64,000 bases of DNA from an uncultured Mobilibacterium sp. (GCA_947254375.1 CAMYCF010000005.1:18955-82954); one strand, 5' to 3'. Numbered from the stretch's first letter, positions 33,501-42,750 are shown. Translations and numbers: made by a program. The notes: generated by a model from the letters alone, not told the origin.

Positions 33501-34706
33501 ATGGGTAAAAAGTTATACATAGCCGTAGTTGCGGCGGGCGGAAAAGGAACGCGAATGGGCGCGGCAGTGCCCAAACAGCTCATGTCCGTAGGGGGCAGGA
33601 GCGTTCTTGAGATGTCCGCAGCCGCAATGGCGGCGGTGCCGGAGATCGTTCACGTGATCATCGTGATGCCTTCCGATGCCGATGCAGAGCCGTACATCAA
33701 GGCGGCGGCCGTCGTTGAGAGTTCTTTCGGTAAAAGCGCTTCCGTCGCACTCGGCGGCGCGGAGAGAAGCGATTCCGTAAAAGCGGGCCTTTCCGAAGCG
33801 GCGAACATCGCCTCACTTAAAGGTGTGCCGGAGAGCAATACATTCGTACTGATACACGACGGAGCAAGGCCTTTTGTGATGCGCGATGTTATCGAACGCA
33901 ACATAAAAGCGCTGGACAGCTGTGATGCCGTGTGCACCGCCGTCGGATCCGTTGATTCCGTGCGAATTCTTAAGGACGGCGTATTGAACTCAAAACACCT
34001 TTATCCTATAATTGATACTGTAGCTTTAGACAGGAATTCGGTGTTCAGCGTACAGACTCCTCAGAGTTTCAGACTGAGCACGATCCGTAAAGCGTACGAG
34101 GCTGCGGATGCCGCCGGATTCGTTTCGACCGATGACGCATCGGTAGCTGAATTTGCGGGCATACCGGTCGCGCTCGTTGAAGGCGACCCCGCAAACAGAA
34201 AAATCACGGTGAAAGGTGACTTAAAGATGAGCGTAAGGGTTGGGAACGGGTACGATGTACACCGTCTCGCTGAAGGATACAGGCTCATATTGTGTGGGAT
34301 CCCTGTCCCCTTTAGCAAGGGCCTGGAAGGTCATTCCGATGCCGACGTGGCAGCGCATGCCATTGCTGATGCACTGCTTGGAGCGGCCGGTCAGGGAGAT
34401 ATAGGAAAGCATTTCCCGGACGATGACTACAGGTACCTTGGAGCCGACAGCATGGAGCTTCTTGCGGAAGCAAAAAAGATAGCGGGCGACCCCGCGATCG
34501 TGAACATAGATCTGACGATCATAGCGGAGCGACCCAAGCTGTCTCCGTACATAGGAGATATGAAAAAGAATGTCGCAGCTGTCCTCGGTATCCCGGAGAG
34601 CGCCGTCAATGTAAAAGCGACTACAACGGAAGGCCTCGGGTTCGAAGGCAGAGGAGAAGGTATTGCAGCTTTGGCGAGCTGCGTGATAGAAGGGGGATCA
34701 GAATGA
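33501..34706 (+). CDS. ispDF: Bifunctional IspD/IspF isoprenoid biosynthesis enzyme
   Basis: A 401-residue fusion. Residues 1-235 are IspD, the cytidylyltransferase making CDP-methylerythritol, with the nucleotide-binding GGKGTRMGAAVPKQ and DGARPF motifs. Residues ~240-400 are IspF, the cyclodiphosphate synthase, with metal-binding YDVHRL and GHSDADVAAHAIADALLGAA. The two catalyse steps 3 and 5 of the MEP pathway. Fused IspDF is best known from alpha- and epsilon-proteobacteria; in most Firmicutes the genes are separate neighbours. An in-frame ATG at the junction (MSVRVGNGYDVH) marks where IspF would begin alone. It overlaps proS by four bases (ATGA). Confidence 0.95.
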   Translation: MGKKLYIAVVAAGGKGTRMGAAVPKQLMSVGGRSVLEMSAAAMAAVPEIVHVIIVMPSDADAEPYIKAAAVVESSFGKSASVALGGAERSDSVKAGLSEAANIASLKGVPESNTFVLIHDGARPFVMRDVIERNIKALDSCDAVCTAVGSVDSVRILKDGVLNSKHLYPIIDTVALDRNSVFSVQTPQSFRLSTIRKAYEAADAAGFVSTDDASVAEFAGIPVALVEGDPANRKITVKGDLKMSVRVGNGYDVHRLAEGYRLILCGIPVPFSKGLEGHSDADVAAHAIADALLGAAGQGDIGKHFPDDDYRYLGADSMELLAEAKKIAGDPAIVNIDLTIIAERPKLSPYIGDMKKNVAAVLGIPESAVNVKATTTEGLGFEGRGEGIAALASCVIEGGSE

Positions 34707-36445
34707 AATTAGCGGGTAAACACTTAAGAACACTTAAAGAAGCGCCTAACGAGGCGGAAATAGTCAGCCATGTACTGCTCGTAAGGGCAAACATGATAAG
34801 GAAACTGGCATCCGGTATATACGGCTTCATGCCTCTCGGTTGGCGCTCGCTTCAGAAGGTAGCGCAGATCGTAAGAGAGGAAATGGATGCGATCGGAGCA
34901 CAGGAACTTCGCATGCCTGCACCGAACCCGGGCGAACTCTGGAAAGAGTCCGGGAGGTGGTATGCATACGGACCTGAACTTTGGAGACTCAAGGACAGGA
35001 ACGGTCGCGACTTCTGTCTCGGACCTACGCACGAAGAAGTTTTTACCGACATAGTAAGAAACGAAGTTTCCTCATACAGGGAGCTTCCTGTACACCTTTA
35101 CCACATACAGTGGAAATACAGGGATGAAGCACGTCCGAGGTTCGGACTTATGAGGAGCAGGGAGTTCCTCATGAAGGACAGCTACACCTTCGACAGGAAC
35201 GAAGAAGAATGCCACAAGAGCTACATGCAGTGCTACGAAGCGTATAAGAGGATGTTCGACAGGTGCGGTCTCCAGTACAGGATAGTAGAGGCCGACAACG
35301 GACCTATCGGAGGGAGCAATTCTCACGAGTTCTCCGCACTCTCTAATGTCGGAGAAAGCGAGATCGCATACTGCGAGAACTGTAATATGGCGGCTACGGT
35401 AGAACGTGCCGAGTGCGCGGACGATTCTGCACCTAAGGAAGAAATGCAGGAGCTGCAGGAAGTATATACGCCTAACACGAAGACGATAGATGACGTATGC
35501 GGCTATCTGGACATCGACGTAAAGAAATCGATCAAAGCGCTGATGTTTGTTACATACGATCAGGAACTCAATCCGAACGAGTACGTGTGCGTATTCCTTC
35601 GCGGAGACAGGGAGGTCAACATGATCAAACTCGTCAACGCCCTGGATATACCTGAGCACTACATCGAATTTGCGGATGAGGTGGCCATGGGAGCCGCGAC
35701 GGGAATAGTCGGAGGATTTACGGGCCCTATCGGCCTTCACGACTGCAAGATCGTAGTCGACAGCGAGCTCGTAGGCACGGTGAACATGTGCGCGGGAGCA
35801 AATAAGGAAGACCACCACATGCTCGGAGTATGCTACGGCAGAGACTATACCGGCGACATCGTTACGGACATCAAGGTCCTCAAAGAGGGAGATCCTTGTC
35901 CTAAGTGCGGCAGACCTGTAAAACATACGAGAGGTATCGAGGTAGGCCAGATCTTCAAACTCGGAACGAAGTATTCGGATTCGATGCACGCTTACTACAA
36001 GGACGAAAACGGAGAAGATCAGGTATACCACATGGGCTGCTACGGAGTCGGCGTAACGAGAACGCTCGCGGCGATCATCGAACAGCACAACGATGAGAAG
36101 GGCATAATCTGGCCGATGTCGGTCGCTCCTTATCACGTATGGATCACGCTGCTCGATCCGAAGAATGAAGAAAAAGCTGCCCTCGCCGACAGGATAGAAC
36201 ATGAACTCGAAGCCATGGGCGTCGAAGTCGTAGTGGACGACAGAGACGAGAGGCCGGGAGTCAAATTCAACGATGCCGACCTTATCGGAGTTCCTATCAG
36301 GATGACGATAGGCGATAAGACGGAAGCGGGATTCGTAGAATACAAGCTGAGAAGAGACGACAGGGACAAGACTGAGATTCTCTCGGCTGAAGAGGCGATC
36401 AAGAAGGCCAAAGAACTCGTAGATAAAGAGAGATTCGGTATCTGA
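34703..36445 (+). CDS. proS: Prolyl-tRNA synthetase
   Basis: A 580-residue class II synthetase of the bacterial type, with the editing (INS) domain inserted between motifs 2 and 3 (about residues 225-400). Motif 1 surrounds GFMPLGWRSLQKV, motif 2 YRDEARPRFGLMRSREFLMKD and motif 3 GCYGVGVTRTLAAI. The editing domain removes Ala-tRNA-Pro; a free YbaK-type deacylase for Cys-tRNA-Pro is encoded at 28.9 kb. Start overlaps the ispDF stop in ATGA with GGGGGATCAG upstream, indicating translational coupling. Codon choice is visibly richer in CCT and GTA than in the flanking genes, as expected for a highly expressed gene. Confidence 0.96.
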   Translation: MKLAGKHLRTLKEAPNEAEIVSHVLLVRANMIRKLASGIYGFMPLGWRSLQKVAQIVREEMDAIGAQELRMPAPNPGELWKESGRWYAYGPELWRLKDRNGRDFCLGPTHEEVFTDIVRNEVSSYRELPVHLYHIQWKYRDEARPRFGLMRSREFLMKDSYTFDRNEEECHKSYMQCYEAYKRMFDRCGLQYRIVEADNGPIGGSNSHEFSALSNVGESEIAYCENCNMAATVERAECADDSAPKEEMQELQEVYTPNTKTIDDVCGYLDIDVKKSIKALMFVTYDQELNPNEYVCVFLRGDREVNMIKLVNALDIPEHYIEFADEVAMGAATGIVGGFTGPIGLHDCKIVVDSELVGTVNMCAGANKEDHHMLGVCYGRDYTGDIVTDIKVLKEGDPCPKCGRPVKHTRGIEVGQIFKLGTKYSDSMHAYYKDENGEDQVYHMGCYGVGVTRTLAAIIEQHNDEKGIIWPMSVAPYHVWITLLDPKNEEKAALADRIEHELEAMGVEVVVDDRDERPGVKFNDADLIGVPIRMTIGDKTEAGFVEYKLRRDDRDKTEILSAEEAIKKAKELVDKERFGI

Positions 36446-36447
36446 TC

Positions 36448-37008
36448 GTGTTAGAACTCTTCGGTGTATTTTTCAAGCTGGGTATTTTGACTATCGGCGG
36501 CGGTCTCGCAATGATACCGATACTGACGAAGACCATGGTCGAGGACAAGAAGTGGTTCAGTGAGGACGAAATGGTCGACATCATTTCGATCTGTCAAAGC
36601 GTACCCGGCGTAGTTGCGATAAATATGGCGACATACGTGGGATTCAAGCGGCGCGGGCTGCTTGGATCCTTCGTTGCAACTGTGGCCGTGACGCTGCCGT
36701 CACTCGTGATCATCATCCTGATCGCAAAGAGCCTCGCGGGCTTCGGAGACAACAGGTACATCATGGGCGCACTCGGAGGTCTCCGTGCGGCGGCGGTCGG
36801 ACTCGTTGCGGTGGCTGTCTATACGGTCGGGAAGCAGGTGGTAAAAACGCCGCTGACCCTCGCGACGTCGCTGCTCGCTTTTATCCTTGTCGCATTCTGT
36901 AAAACGCCCGTGCCGTATCTGATTTTAGCCTACGTGTGCGTCGGGATTCTGTATGCGCTTTTTACGAAAAAAAGACTGGATGAGGGTCCGGGAGGCGGTA
37001 AAAAATGA
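36448..37008 (+). CDS. chrA: Chromate transporter family protein (half 1)
   Basis: A 186-residue membrane protein of the short-chain CHR family with about six spans. It begins LELFGVFFKLGILTIGGGLAMIPIL, the family's first signature (FKxGxxTFGGGxAMIP). Its partner is the next gene. Short-chain pairs function together as an anion transporter; chromate or sulfate is the assumed substrate, but many family members are untested. The start is GTG at 36448, three bases after proS, without an obvious ribosome site, so translation probably depends on coupling. Confidence 0.88.
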   Translation: MLELFGVFFKLGILTIGGGLAMIPILTKTMVEDKKWFSEDEMVDIISICQSVPGVVAINMATYVGFKRRGLLGSFVATVAVTLPSLVIIILIAKSLAGFGDNRYIMGALGGLRAAAVGLVAVAVYTVGKQVVKTPLTLATSLLAFILVAFCKTPVPYLILAYVCVGILYALFTKKRLDEGPGGGKK

Positions 37009-37610
37009 CGTATCTGAATCTTTTACTGACATTTTCCAAAATAGGGATCCTGGGATTCGGCGGCGGCCTTGCGATAATCCAGATCATTTACGACTCGATA
37101 CAGCAATTCTCGGCGATCACGCCGGAGCAGTTCGCGAATATGGTGGCGATCGCTCAGGTGACGCCGGGACCGGTCGCGGTCAATACTGCCACGTTCGTCG
37201 GATACGAGACGAAGGGGACGCTCGGGGCGATCATCGCCACGCTGGGAGTTTCGATACCGTCTTTCGTTCTGATAACGATAGTGAGTAAAACGGTCGAAAA
37301 ATACAGGGAGAGCCGCGCCGTAGAAGGGGCGCTTGCGGGAGTTAGGCCTGCGAGCCTCGGGCTCATAGCGGCTGCGGTCCTTACGATAGGTATACCGGCG
37401 ATATTCGCGGAGCACGGACTCGGAGCGAATCTCGGACTTGCGGGAGGCATCGGAAGTTCGGCGCTTTCGGGGACGATCCTGGCAAACGGACTCGATCCGC
37501 TGTCGCTCGTGATATGCGTCGCGACGGCCTTGGCAATAGATAAATTCAAAATGGACCCGTTCAAAGTGCTGCTCGTAATGGCGGCTGTGGGGGCCATACT
37601 GGGAGTATGA
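37005..37610 (+). CDS. chrA: Chromate transporter family protein (half 2)
   Basis: A 201-residue membrane protein of the same CHR family, starting YLNLLLTFSKIGILGFGGGLAIIQII, with the second conserved stretch VAIAQVTPGPVAVNTATFVGYET. It overlaps the first half by four bases (ATGA); GGAGGCGGT is just upstream. Membrane topology of the two halves is expected to be opposite, forming one transporter. Its presence between proS and cysS interrupts an otherwise housekeeping operon. It may have been inserted as a unit. Confidence 0.88.
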   Translation: MTYLNLLLTFSKIGILGFGGGLAIIQIIYDSIQQFSAITPEQFANMVAIAQVTPGPVAVNTATFVGYETKGTLGAIIATLGVSIPSFVLITIVSKTVEKYRESRAVEGALAGVRPASLGLIAAAVLTIGIPAIFAEHGLGANLGLAGGIGSSALSGTILANGLDPLSLVICVATALAIDKFKMDPFKVLLVMAAVGAILGV

Positions 37611-37678
37611 TGTTAAAAAAAGGAGAAACGGCCTGCGCCGGAGCTCCGGTAAAATATATCCAAATCAAGGAGGACATG

Positions 37679-39079
37679 ATGAAGATCTACAACACTCTAA
37701 CCGGAAAGAAAGAAGAATTCGTACCGCTCGAAGAGGGAAAGGTCAAAATGTACGTTTGCGGACCTACGGTCTACAACTATTTCCACATAGGGAACGCAAG
37801 ACCTTTTGTCGTGTTCGACACTCTGAGAAGGTATTTTATCTATAAAGGATACGACGTGAAGTTCGTGCAGAATTTTACCGACGTCGACGACAAGATCATA
37901 AACAAGGCGAAGCAGGAAGGCTGCACCGCGCCCGAAGTATCGGAGAAATATATAAAAGAGTATTTTGAGGACGCGAAGGCGCTCAACGTCATGAAGGCGG
38001 ACGTTCATCCGAAGGTCTCGGAGCACATACCGGAGATCATCGAATTCGTTCAGACGCTGATCGACAAGGGGTACGCGTACGAGGCGGACGGAGACGTATA
38101 TTACAAGACGAGAAAGTTCAAAATGTACGGACAGCTGTCCGGGCAGAAGATCGACGACCTCGAGGCCGGGGCGAGGATAGCTATCGGCGAGACGAAGAAG
38201 GATCCGCTCGACTTCGCGCTTTGGAAGGCTCGCAAGGAGCCGGACGAGATCGCGTGGGAATCGCCTTGGGGAATGGGACGCCCGGGCTGGCACATCGAGT
38301 GCTCTACGATGGCGAAGAAGCATCTCGGTAAAACGATCGACATCCACGGAGGTGGACAGGACCTTCAGTTCCCGCACCACGAGAACGAGATCGCCCAGTC
38401 GACCGCGTGCAACGACTGCCAATTCGCAAGGTACTGGATGCACAACGGTTACATCACCGTGGACGGAAAGAAGATGTCGAAATCGCTCAACAACTTTTTT
38501 ACCGTGCGCGACATAAGAAAAGAGTATTCGGGAGATGTCATCAGATTTTTCCTCCTCTCGGGACACTACCGCGGGCCGATCAACTTCAGCGACAAGCTCA
38601 TGGAGCAGGCGAAGCAGGGTCTCGACAGGATCGTGAACGCGGCTCAGACGCTCGAGCACCTAATAAAGAACGGCACGGACGGCATGACCGACGCGGAGAA
38701 GGAAACGCTGGCGTCGCTCGATAAGTACAAGGACGATTTTATGACGGCGATGGACGACGATCTCAACACGGCGGATGCGATCTCGGCGATCTTCGGGATG
38801 GTAACGGAGATAAACATGGCGGTCAAAGACGGAGCTTCCAAGGAGTTCGCGACTGACGCTCTCGCAAGGCTCAAAGAGCTAACCGGCATCCTCGGACTTT
38901 TGGAAAAGAGCGAGGACGAAGGACCTGACGAAGAGATAGCGGCGCTCATCGAGGAGAGGCAGCAGGCGAGGAAGGAGAAAAACTACGCCCGCGCTGACGA
39001 GATAAGAGACATCATCGCCGCAAAAGGCTGCACCCTCAAGGACACTCCTCAGGGCGTGCAGGTAATAAAAAATGATTAA
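37679..39079 (+). CDS. cysS: Cysteinyl-tRNA synthetase
   Basis: A 466-residue class I synthetase with HIGH motif HIGNA (in FHIGNARPFV), KMSKS motif GKKMSKSLNN, and zinc ligands in MYVCGPTVY and the IECSTMAKK region. It charges tRNA-Cys. ATG 37679 is best placed after AAGGAGG (37667-37673); an ATG three bases earlier is also possible, and a further upstream in-frame ATG near the chrA stop would add 24 residues not expected in the family. It overlaps mrnC by eight bases, the same arrangement as in Bacillus. Confidence 0.96.
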   Translation: MKIYNTLTGKKEEFVPLEEGKVKMYVCGPTVYNYFHIGNARPFVVFDTLRRYFIYKGYDVKFVQNFTDVDDKIINKAKQEGCTAPEVSEKYIKEYFEDAKALNVMKADVHPKVSEHIPEIIEFVQTLIDKGYAYEADGDVYYKTRKFKMYGQLSGQKIDDLEAGARIAIGETKKDPLDFALWKARKEPDEIAWESPWGMGRPGWHIECSTMAKKHLGKTIDIHGGGQDLQFPHHENEIAQSTACNDCQFARYWMHNGYITVDGKKMSKSLNNFFTVRDIRKEYSGDVIRFFLLSGHYRGPINFSDKLMEQAKQGLDRIVNAAQTLEHLIKNGTDGMTDAEKETLASLDKYKDDFMTAMDDDLNTADAISAIFGMVTEINMAVKDGASKEFATDALARLKELTGILGLLEKSEDEGPDEEIAALIEERQQARKEKNYARADEIRDIIAAKGCTLKDTPQGVQVIKND

Positions 39080-39506
39080 CACGACTTCGCTTGCATACAT
39101 GGGCGATGCCGTGTACGAAGTCGCGGTGCGCCGGAAGCTCATAGACGACGGATTTGAGAACGTAAGGAAGCTCCACAAGGAAGCGGTAAAATACGTTTCG
39201 GCCGAGGGTCAGTCCGCGGCGTTAAAAGCGATGACGGACGGCTTTCTGACCGAGGACGAGCTCAAGCTCGTAAAAAGGGCGAGGAACCACAAGACTTCAT
39301 CGATGCCGAGAAACGCCGATCCGCGCAAATACAAGTTAGCGACGGGATTCGAGGCGCTTATAGGCTACCTGTATCTTTACGGGGACGAAGCCCGACTGCA
39401 GGAAGTGATATCAAAGGCGATAGATATCATCGGAAACGAAAACGGGACCGACGGAAACGGTGCCGTTGATATCCCCGGGAACGAAAACGGAGGGACGGAT
39501 GAGTAA
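39072..39506 (+). CDS. mrnC: Mini-ribonuclease III
   Basis: A 144-residue protein with only the RNase III catalytic domain and no dsRNA-binding domain. The signature LAYMGDAVYEVAVRRKL holds the catalytic Asp; FEALIGYLYLYGD holds the second conserved acidic cluster. Mini-III matures 23S rRNA ends in Bacillus. The C-terminal ~20 residues (GNENGTDGNGAVDIPGNENG) are a low-complexity extension made by a local repeat, absent from typical family members. It sits between cysS and thyA with overlaps on both sides (8 bases each). In Bacillus the next gene is rlmB; here thyA and folA are inserted. Confidence 0.92.
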   Translation: MINTTSLAYMGDAVYEVAVRRKLIDDGFENVRKLHKEAVKYVSAEGQSAALKAMTDGFLTEDELKLVKRARNHKTSSMPRNADPRKYKLATGFEALIGYLYLYGDEARLQEVISKAIDIIGNENGTDGNGAVDIPGNENGGTDE

Positions 39507-40329
39507 GGCTGACGAAAAATTCGTCGCGATGTGCGACGACATAATCAAAAACGGATTCAGTACGGAAGGGCAGAAAGTCAGACCGCACTGGCCGGACGGG
39601 ACGCCGGCGCATACTATCAAGAACTTCGGCGTCGTGAACAGGTACGACCTTTCGGAGGAATTCCCGGCGCTGACCCTAAGACCGACGGTTATCAAACTCG
39701 CCTTCGACGAGCTCCTCTGGATATGGCAGAAAAAGTCGAACAACGTACACGACCTAAACAGCCACATCTGGGACGAATGGGCCGGAGAAGACGGAACGAT
39801 CGGGAAGGCATACGGCTATCAGCTCGGCGTGAAATATAAATTCAAGCAGGGCGAGATGGACCAGGTCGACAACGTCCTGTGGCTCCTCAAAAACGACAGG
39901 TACTCCCGCAGGATAATGACGAACATGTACAATTTTGCGGACCTTTCTGAGATGAACCTCGAGCCGTGCGCTTACAGCATGACTTTCAACGTAAAAGGCG
40001 ACGTGCTGAACGGCATACTGAACCAGCGCTCTCAGGACATCCTGACGGCGAACAACTGGAACGTCGTGCAGTATTCGCTCCTCCTGATGATGATGGCGAA
40101 CGTCAGCGGTCTGAAGGCGGGCGAGCTCGTGCACGTGATCGCCGATGCTCACATCTACGACAGGCACGTGGATATAGTAAAAGAGCTGATAAAAAGGCCG
40201 CAGTATCCGGCGCCGAAGGTAACGCTCAACCCGGACGTAAAAGATTTTTACGACTACACCGCGGACGACGTTATCGTCGAGAATTACCAGAAAAACCCTC
40301 AGATAAAGGACATACCGGTGGCGATATGA
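39499..40329 (+). CDS. thyA: Thymidylate synthase
   Basis: A 276-residue ThyA-type enzyme converting dUMP to dTMP with methylene-tetrahydrofolate. The active-site cysteine is in EPCAYSMTFNV, with the conserved RSQDILTANNWNVVQYSLL segment for substrate binding. GGAGGGACGG sits directly before ATG 39499; an in-frame ATG 39 bases earlier lies inside mrnC without a site. The gene overlaps folA by four bases, so the enzyme and the reductase that regenerates its folate are made together. Sequence varies from the usual YQRSCD motif, resembling the thymidylate synthases of some Clostridia. Confidence 0.93.
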   Translation: MSKADEKFVAMCDDIIKNGFSTEGQKVRPHWPDGTPAHTIKNFGVVNRYDLSEEFPALTLRPTVIKLAFDELLWIWQKKSNNVHDLNSHIWDEWAGEDGTIGKAYGYQLGVKYKFKQGEMDQVDNVLWLLKNDRYSRRIMTNMYNFADLSEMNLEPCAYSMTFNVKGDVLNGILNQRSQDILTANNWNVVQYSLLLMMMANVSGLKAGELVHVIADAHIYDRHVDIVKELIKRPQYPAPKVTLNPDVKDFYDYTADDVIVENYQKNPQIKDIPVAI

Positions 40330-40817
40330 AGCTGATAGTTGCAGTAGACAGGAACTGGGGAATAGGTTGCGGAGGCGAGCTCCTCGCGCACATCCCCGGC
40401 GACCTCAAATATTTTAAAGAAAAAACGACGGGCGGAGTCGTGATCATGGGACGCAAGACCCTCGAGAGCATGCCCGGCAAAAAAGGTCTCCCGAACAGGG
40501 TCAACTTCGTGCTCACGAGCCGCGAAGGATACGAAGCCCCGGGATGCATCACGGTGAACAGCGACGAAGAGCTTTTATCGAAGCTATCCGAATACGACGG
40601 CGATAAGGTGTTCGTGATCGGCGGCGAAAGCATTTACCGAAAATTTTACCGCATGTGCGACATCTGCTATGTCACGAAGATGGACGCCGACCTCGGAGCC
40701 GACAGGTTCATGCCGAACCTCGACGAGGACCCGCTTTTTACCCTTACCGATGAAAGCGAAACGCACAGCGAGAACGGCATCGATTACAGATTTTGCACCT
40801 ATAGGAGAGCGGAGTAG
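40326..40817 (+). CDS. folA: Dihydrofolate reductase
   Basis: A 163-residue DHFR with the N-terminal MKLIVAVDRNWGIG, the conserved active-site region ELLAHIPGDLKYFKEKT (acidic catalytic residue Asp in PGDLKYF), NADPH-binding VIMGRKTLES and FVIGGESIY. It reduces dihydrofolate formed by the thymidylate synthase encoded just upstream. Starts within the thyA stop (ATGA). Normal size and motifs. The thyA-folA pair is a common operon unit, here embedded between mrnC and rlmB. Confidence 0.95.
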   Translation: MKLIVAVDRNWGIGCGGELLAHIPGDLKYFKEKTTGGVVIMGRKTLESMPGKKGLPNRVNFVLTSREGYEAPGCITVNSDEELLSKLSEYDGDKVFVIGGESIYRKFYRMCDICYVTKMDADLGADRFMPNLDEDPLFTLTDESETHSENGIDYRFCTYRRAE

Positions 40818-40820
40818 ATT

Positions 40821-41621
40821 TTGAAAAAAGATCCGAGAAAAGGCTCAGCGCCGAGAAAAAATAAAGAAGCGACTATGGCCGAAGGCGACATCCTGATCGG
40901 CAGAAACCCTGTGTCCGAAGCGATAAAAGCCGGCAACAGGATCAACAGGATCTGCATCGCGCAGGGCTGCGACGACCGTGCGAAACGAATAGCCGAAGAG
41001 GCGGAGCGCGCAGGGATCGCCGTGGAGTTCGTGCCGGCCAAGGTCCTTGACGGAATGACGAAGTACGCAAAGCATCAGGGCGTAGTCGCAGAAGTACCTG
41101 AGCACGAGTACGCTTCTTTGGAGGATGTATACGCGCTTGCCGAGAGCAAAGGCGAGGATCTTTTCGTCGTCGTCCTCGACGGGATAAGCGATCCCGGGAA
41201 CATCGGGGCGATCATTCGTTCCGCGGAGTGCGCGGGCGCTCACGGCGTCATCATACCGAAACGCCGTGCCGGCGGAGTCACGCCGGTTGCAGCGAAGGCT
41301 TCCGCGGGAGCGTCGGAATACATGCCGTGCGTCAGGGTAACGAACATCGCGAGGACGCTCGATGAGCTGAAGGAAAAAGGCGTTTGGATCGCAGCCTGCG
41401 ACATGGACGGCGAGAACTATTCGGACGCGAACCTGACGGGACCGATAGCGATAGTGATCGGAAGCGAAGGGAGCGGGATCGGAAGGCTCGTAAAAGAGCA
41501 CTGCGATTTTACGGTGTCGATACCGGTGCTCGGCCATATAGATTCGCTGAACGCGTCGAACGCGGCGGCTGTCATCATGTACGATATAGTCAGGCAGAGG
41601 CGCGCGAAGCAGGAAAAATAA
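40821..41621 (+). CDS. rlmB: 23S rRNA (guanosine-2'-O-)-methyltransferase RlmB (SpoU family)
   Basis: A 266-residue SpoU/TrmH methyltransferase. After a basic N-terminal extension comes the substrate-binding domain (ILIGRNPVSEAI) and the knotted catalytic domain with motif 1 DGISDPGNIGAIIRSAE, motif 2 IVIGSEGSGIGRLVKEHCD and motif 3 IPVLGHIDSLNASNAAAVIMYDI. Family enzymes methylate G2251 in the 23S rRNA peptidyl-transferase loop. The start is TTG at 40821 behind GCGGAG (40809-40814); a later ATG at 40875 would give the more usual length. It closes the operon, as in the Bacillus cluster. Confidence 0.93.
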   Translation: MKKDPRKGSAPRKNKEATMAEGDILIGRNPVSEAIKAGNRINRICIAQGCDDRAKRIAEEAERAGIAVEFVPAKVLDGMTKYAKHQGVVAEVPEHEYASLEDVYALAESKGEDLFVVVLDGISDPGNIGAIIRSAECAGAHGVIIPKRRAGGVTPVAAKASAGASEYMPCVRVTNIARTLDELKEKGVWIAACDMDGENYSDANLTGPIAIVIGSEGSGIGRLVKEHCDFTVSIPVLGHIDSLNASNAAAVIMYDIVRQRRAKQEK

Positions 41622-41648
41622 TTATTGCGACATTGGCGGCCCGAAAAC

Positions 41649-41677
41649 TTGAATTCCTGCGGGACATGTTGTATAAT
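41649..41677 (+). promoter_or_regulatory. Promoter of the tRNA gene
   Basis: TTGAAT (41649-41654), 17 bases, TATAAT (41672-41677), 17 bases before the tRNA. Confidence 0.85.
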
Positions 41678-41693
41678 CATCGTTGCCGCATAT

Positions 41694-41768
41694 GCTACTG
41701 TGGCTTAATGGTAAAGCACTTCACTCGTAATGAAGGGATTGTGAGTTCGATTCTCACCAGTAGCTCCA
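41694..41768 (+). tRNA. tRNA-Thr (anticodon CGT)
   Basis: A 75-base cloverleaf: 7-bp acceptor GCTACTG/CAGTAGC, D arm GCTT/AAGC with GGTA in the loop, anticodon stem CTTCA/TGAAG with loop CTCGTAA giving anticodon CGT (reads ACG), T arm GTGAG/CTCAC with TTCGATT, and encoded 3' TCCA. The gene stands alone with its own promoter and terminator. ACG threonine codons are frequent in the surrounding genes. Confidence 0.97.
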
Positions 41769-41776
41769 AGCAAAAG

Positions 41777-41799
41777 GACCCTGTAAAGGGTCTTTTTTT
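41777..41799 (+). terminator. Terminator of the tRNA gene
   Basis: Perfect stem GACCCT/AGGGTC with GTAA loop and seven T. Confidence 0.92.
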
Positions 41800-41862
41800 C
41801 GTATCTTGTTCAGTATTTCCGAGTTAGTTTTTACGCGGCATAAAAGCCTGCACTTAAATGCA

Positions 41863-42750
41863 TTAAGTAATCGACGCCTTGTATATTTTATCTATCGAGC
41901 TCGCCATCTCTTTTGCGAACTCCTCGTCGGTCTGCTGAACGAACAGCTTTTCCGTCAGGGCTCTCGAGAAGCTCGCCGTCATGTCGTTGTTCTCGGCAAG
42001 CCTTCTGTTGGCCTCTTCCTGCGAATATCCGCCTGAGAGAGCCACGAGCCTTATGACGCAAGGGAAATCGAGCAGATCCCTGTAGAGGTTCGCCTTCTCA
42101 GGAAGGGTGAGCTTGAACATGAGATAGTCGTCGTCCTTCATATCTTTGAGGTGCGCGACGAACTCCTCGTGCAGGATCTCTTCGCACTCTGCTTTAGCCG
42201 GCGCGTTGATGTCGACTTCCGGCTCGATGATCGGAACGAGCCTCGCATCGATGATCACGCGGGCCGTCTCGAACTGCTGATCCACGATCCTCTTGATAGC
42301 CTCCCTGTTCGGCTCCAGTATCACCGAACGCATCTTCGTCCCGAAAATGTGCCTCTCCTTGGCTCGTTCCAGAAGCGCCGGAAGTCCCGGATTCGGCTTC
42401 ATCATACGAACGCCGTCCTCGGCATCGGCAAGCCCTTTATCGACTTTGAGTATCGGCACGATGCCCTTGACATCCCAAAGGTAATCCGCCGTATAAAGAT
42501 CTCCGATCTTCCTGTCCATCGTCATCTCGAAAAGGATCGCCGCAAGGATCTTCTCCGAAGTGAAAGTCGGGCATGTTATGATCCTGGTCCTCATCTCGTG
42601 GACCAGATCGAACATCTCCTCTTCGCTGCTGTATTTATCCTCTTCGATCCCGTATAGCTTAAGCGCCTTAGGTGTGCTTCCGCCGCTCTGGTCGAGTGCG
42701 GCGATAAAACCCTTGTCATTCTTCATGCGCTCCAGTTGTTTATTGTTCAT
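41863..42750 (-). CDS. Fructose-bisphosphate aldolase, class I
   Basis: A 295-residue class I aldolase that splits fructose-1,6-bisphosphate in glycolysis through a lysine Schiff base, without metal. Diagnostic stretches are GFIAALDQSGGSTPKAL, VPILKVDKGLADAEDG, KMRSVILEPN and VRLVALSGGYSQEEAN. The family is common in Bacteroidetes, lactic acid bacteria and some Clostridia, in place of the class II zinc enzyme. It has its own promoter with a ~35-base leader and GAAAGGAGC before the ATG. The gene faces away from glnS and converges on the tRNA gene. Confidence 0.94.
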   Translation of the reverse strand: MNNKQLERMKNDKGFIAALDQSGGSTPKALKLYGIEEDKYSSEEEMFDLVHEMRTRIITCPTFTSEKILAAILFEMTMDRKIGDLYTADYLWDVKGIVPILKVDKGLADAEDGVRMMKPNPGLPALLERAKERHIFGTKMRSVILEPNREAIKRIVDQQFETARVIIDARLVPIIEPEVDINAPAKAECEEILHEEFVAHLKDMKDDDYLMFKLTLPEKANLYRDLLDFPCVIRLVALSGGYSQEEANRRLAENNDMTASFSRALTEKLFVQQTDEEFAKEMASSIDKIYKASIT

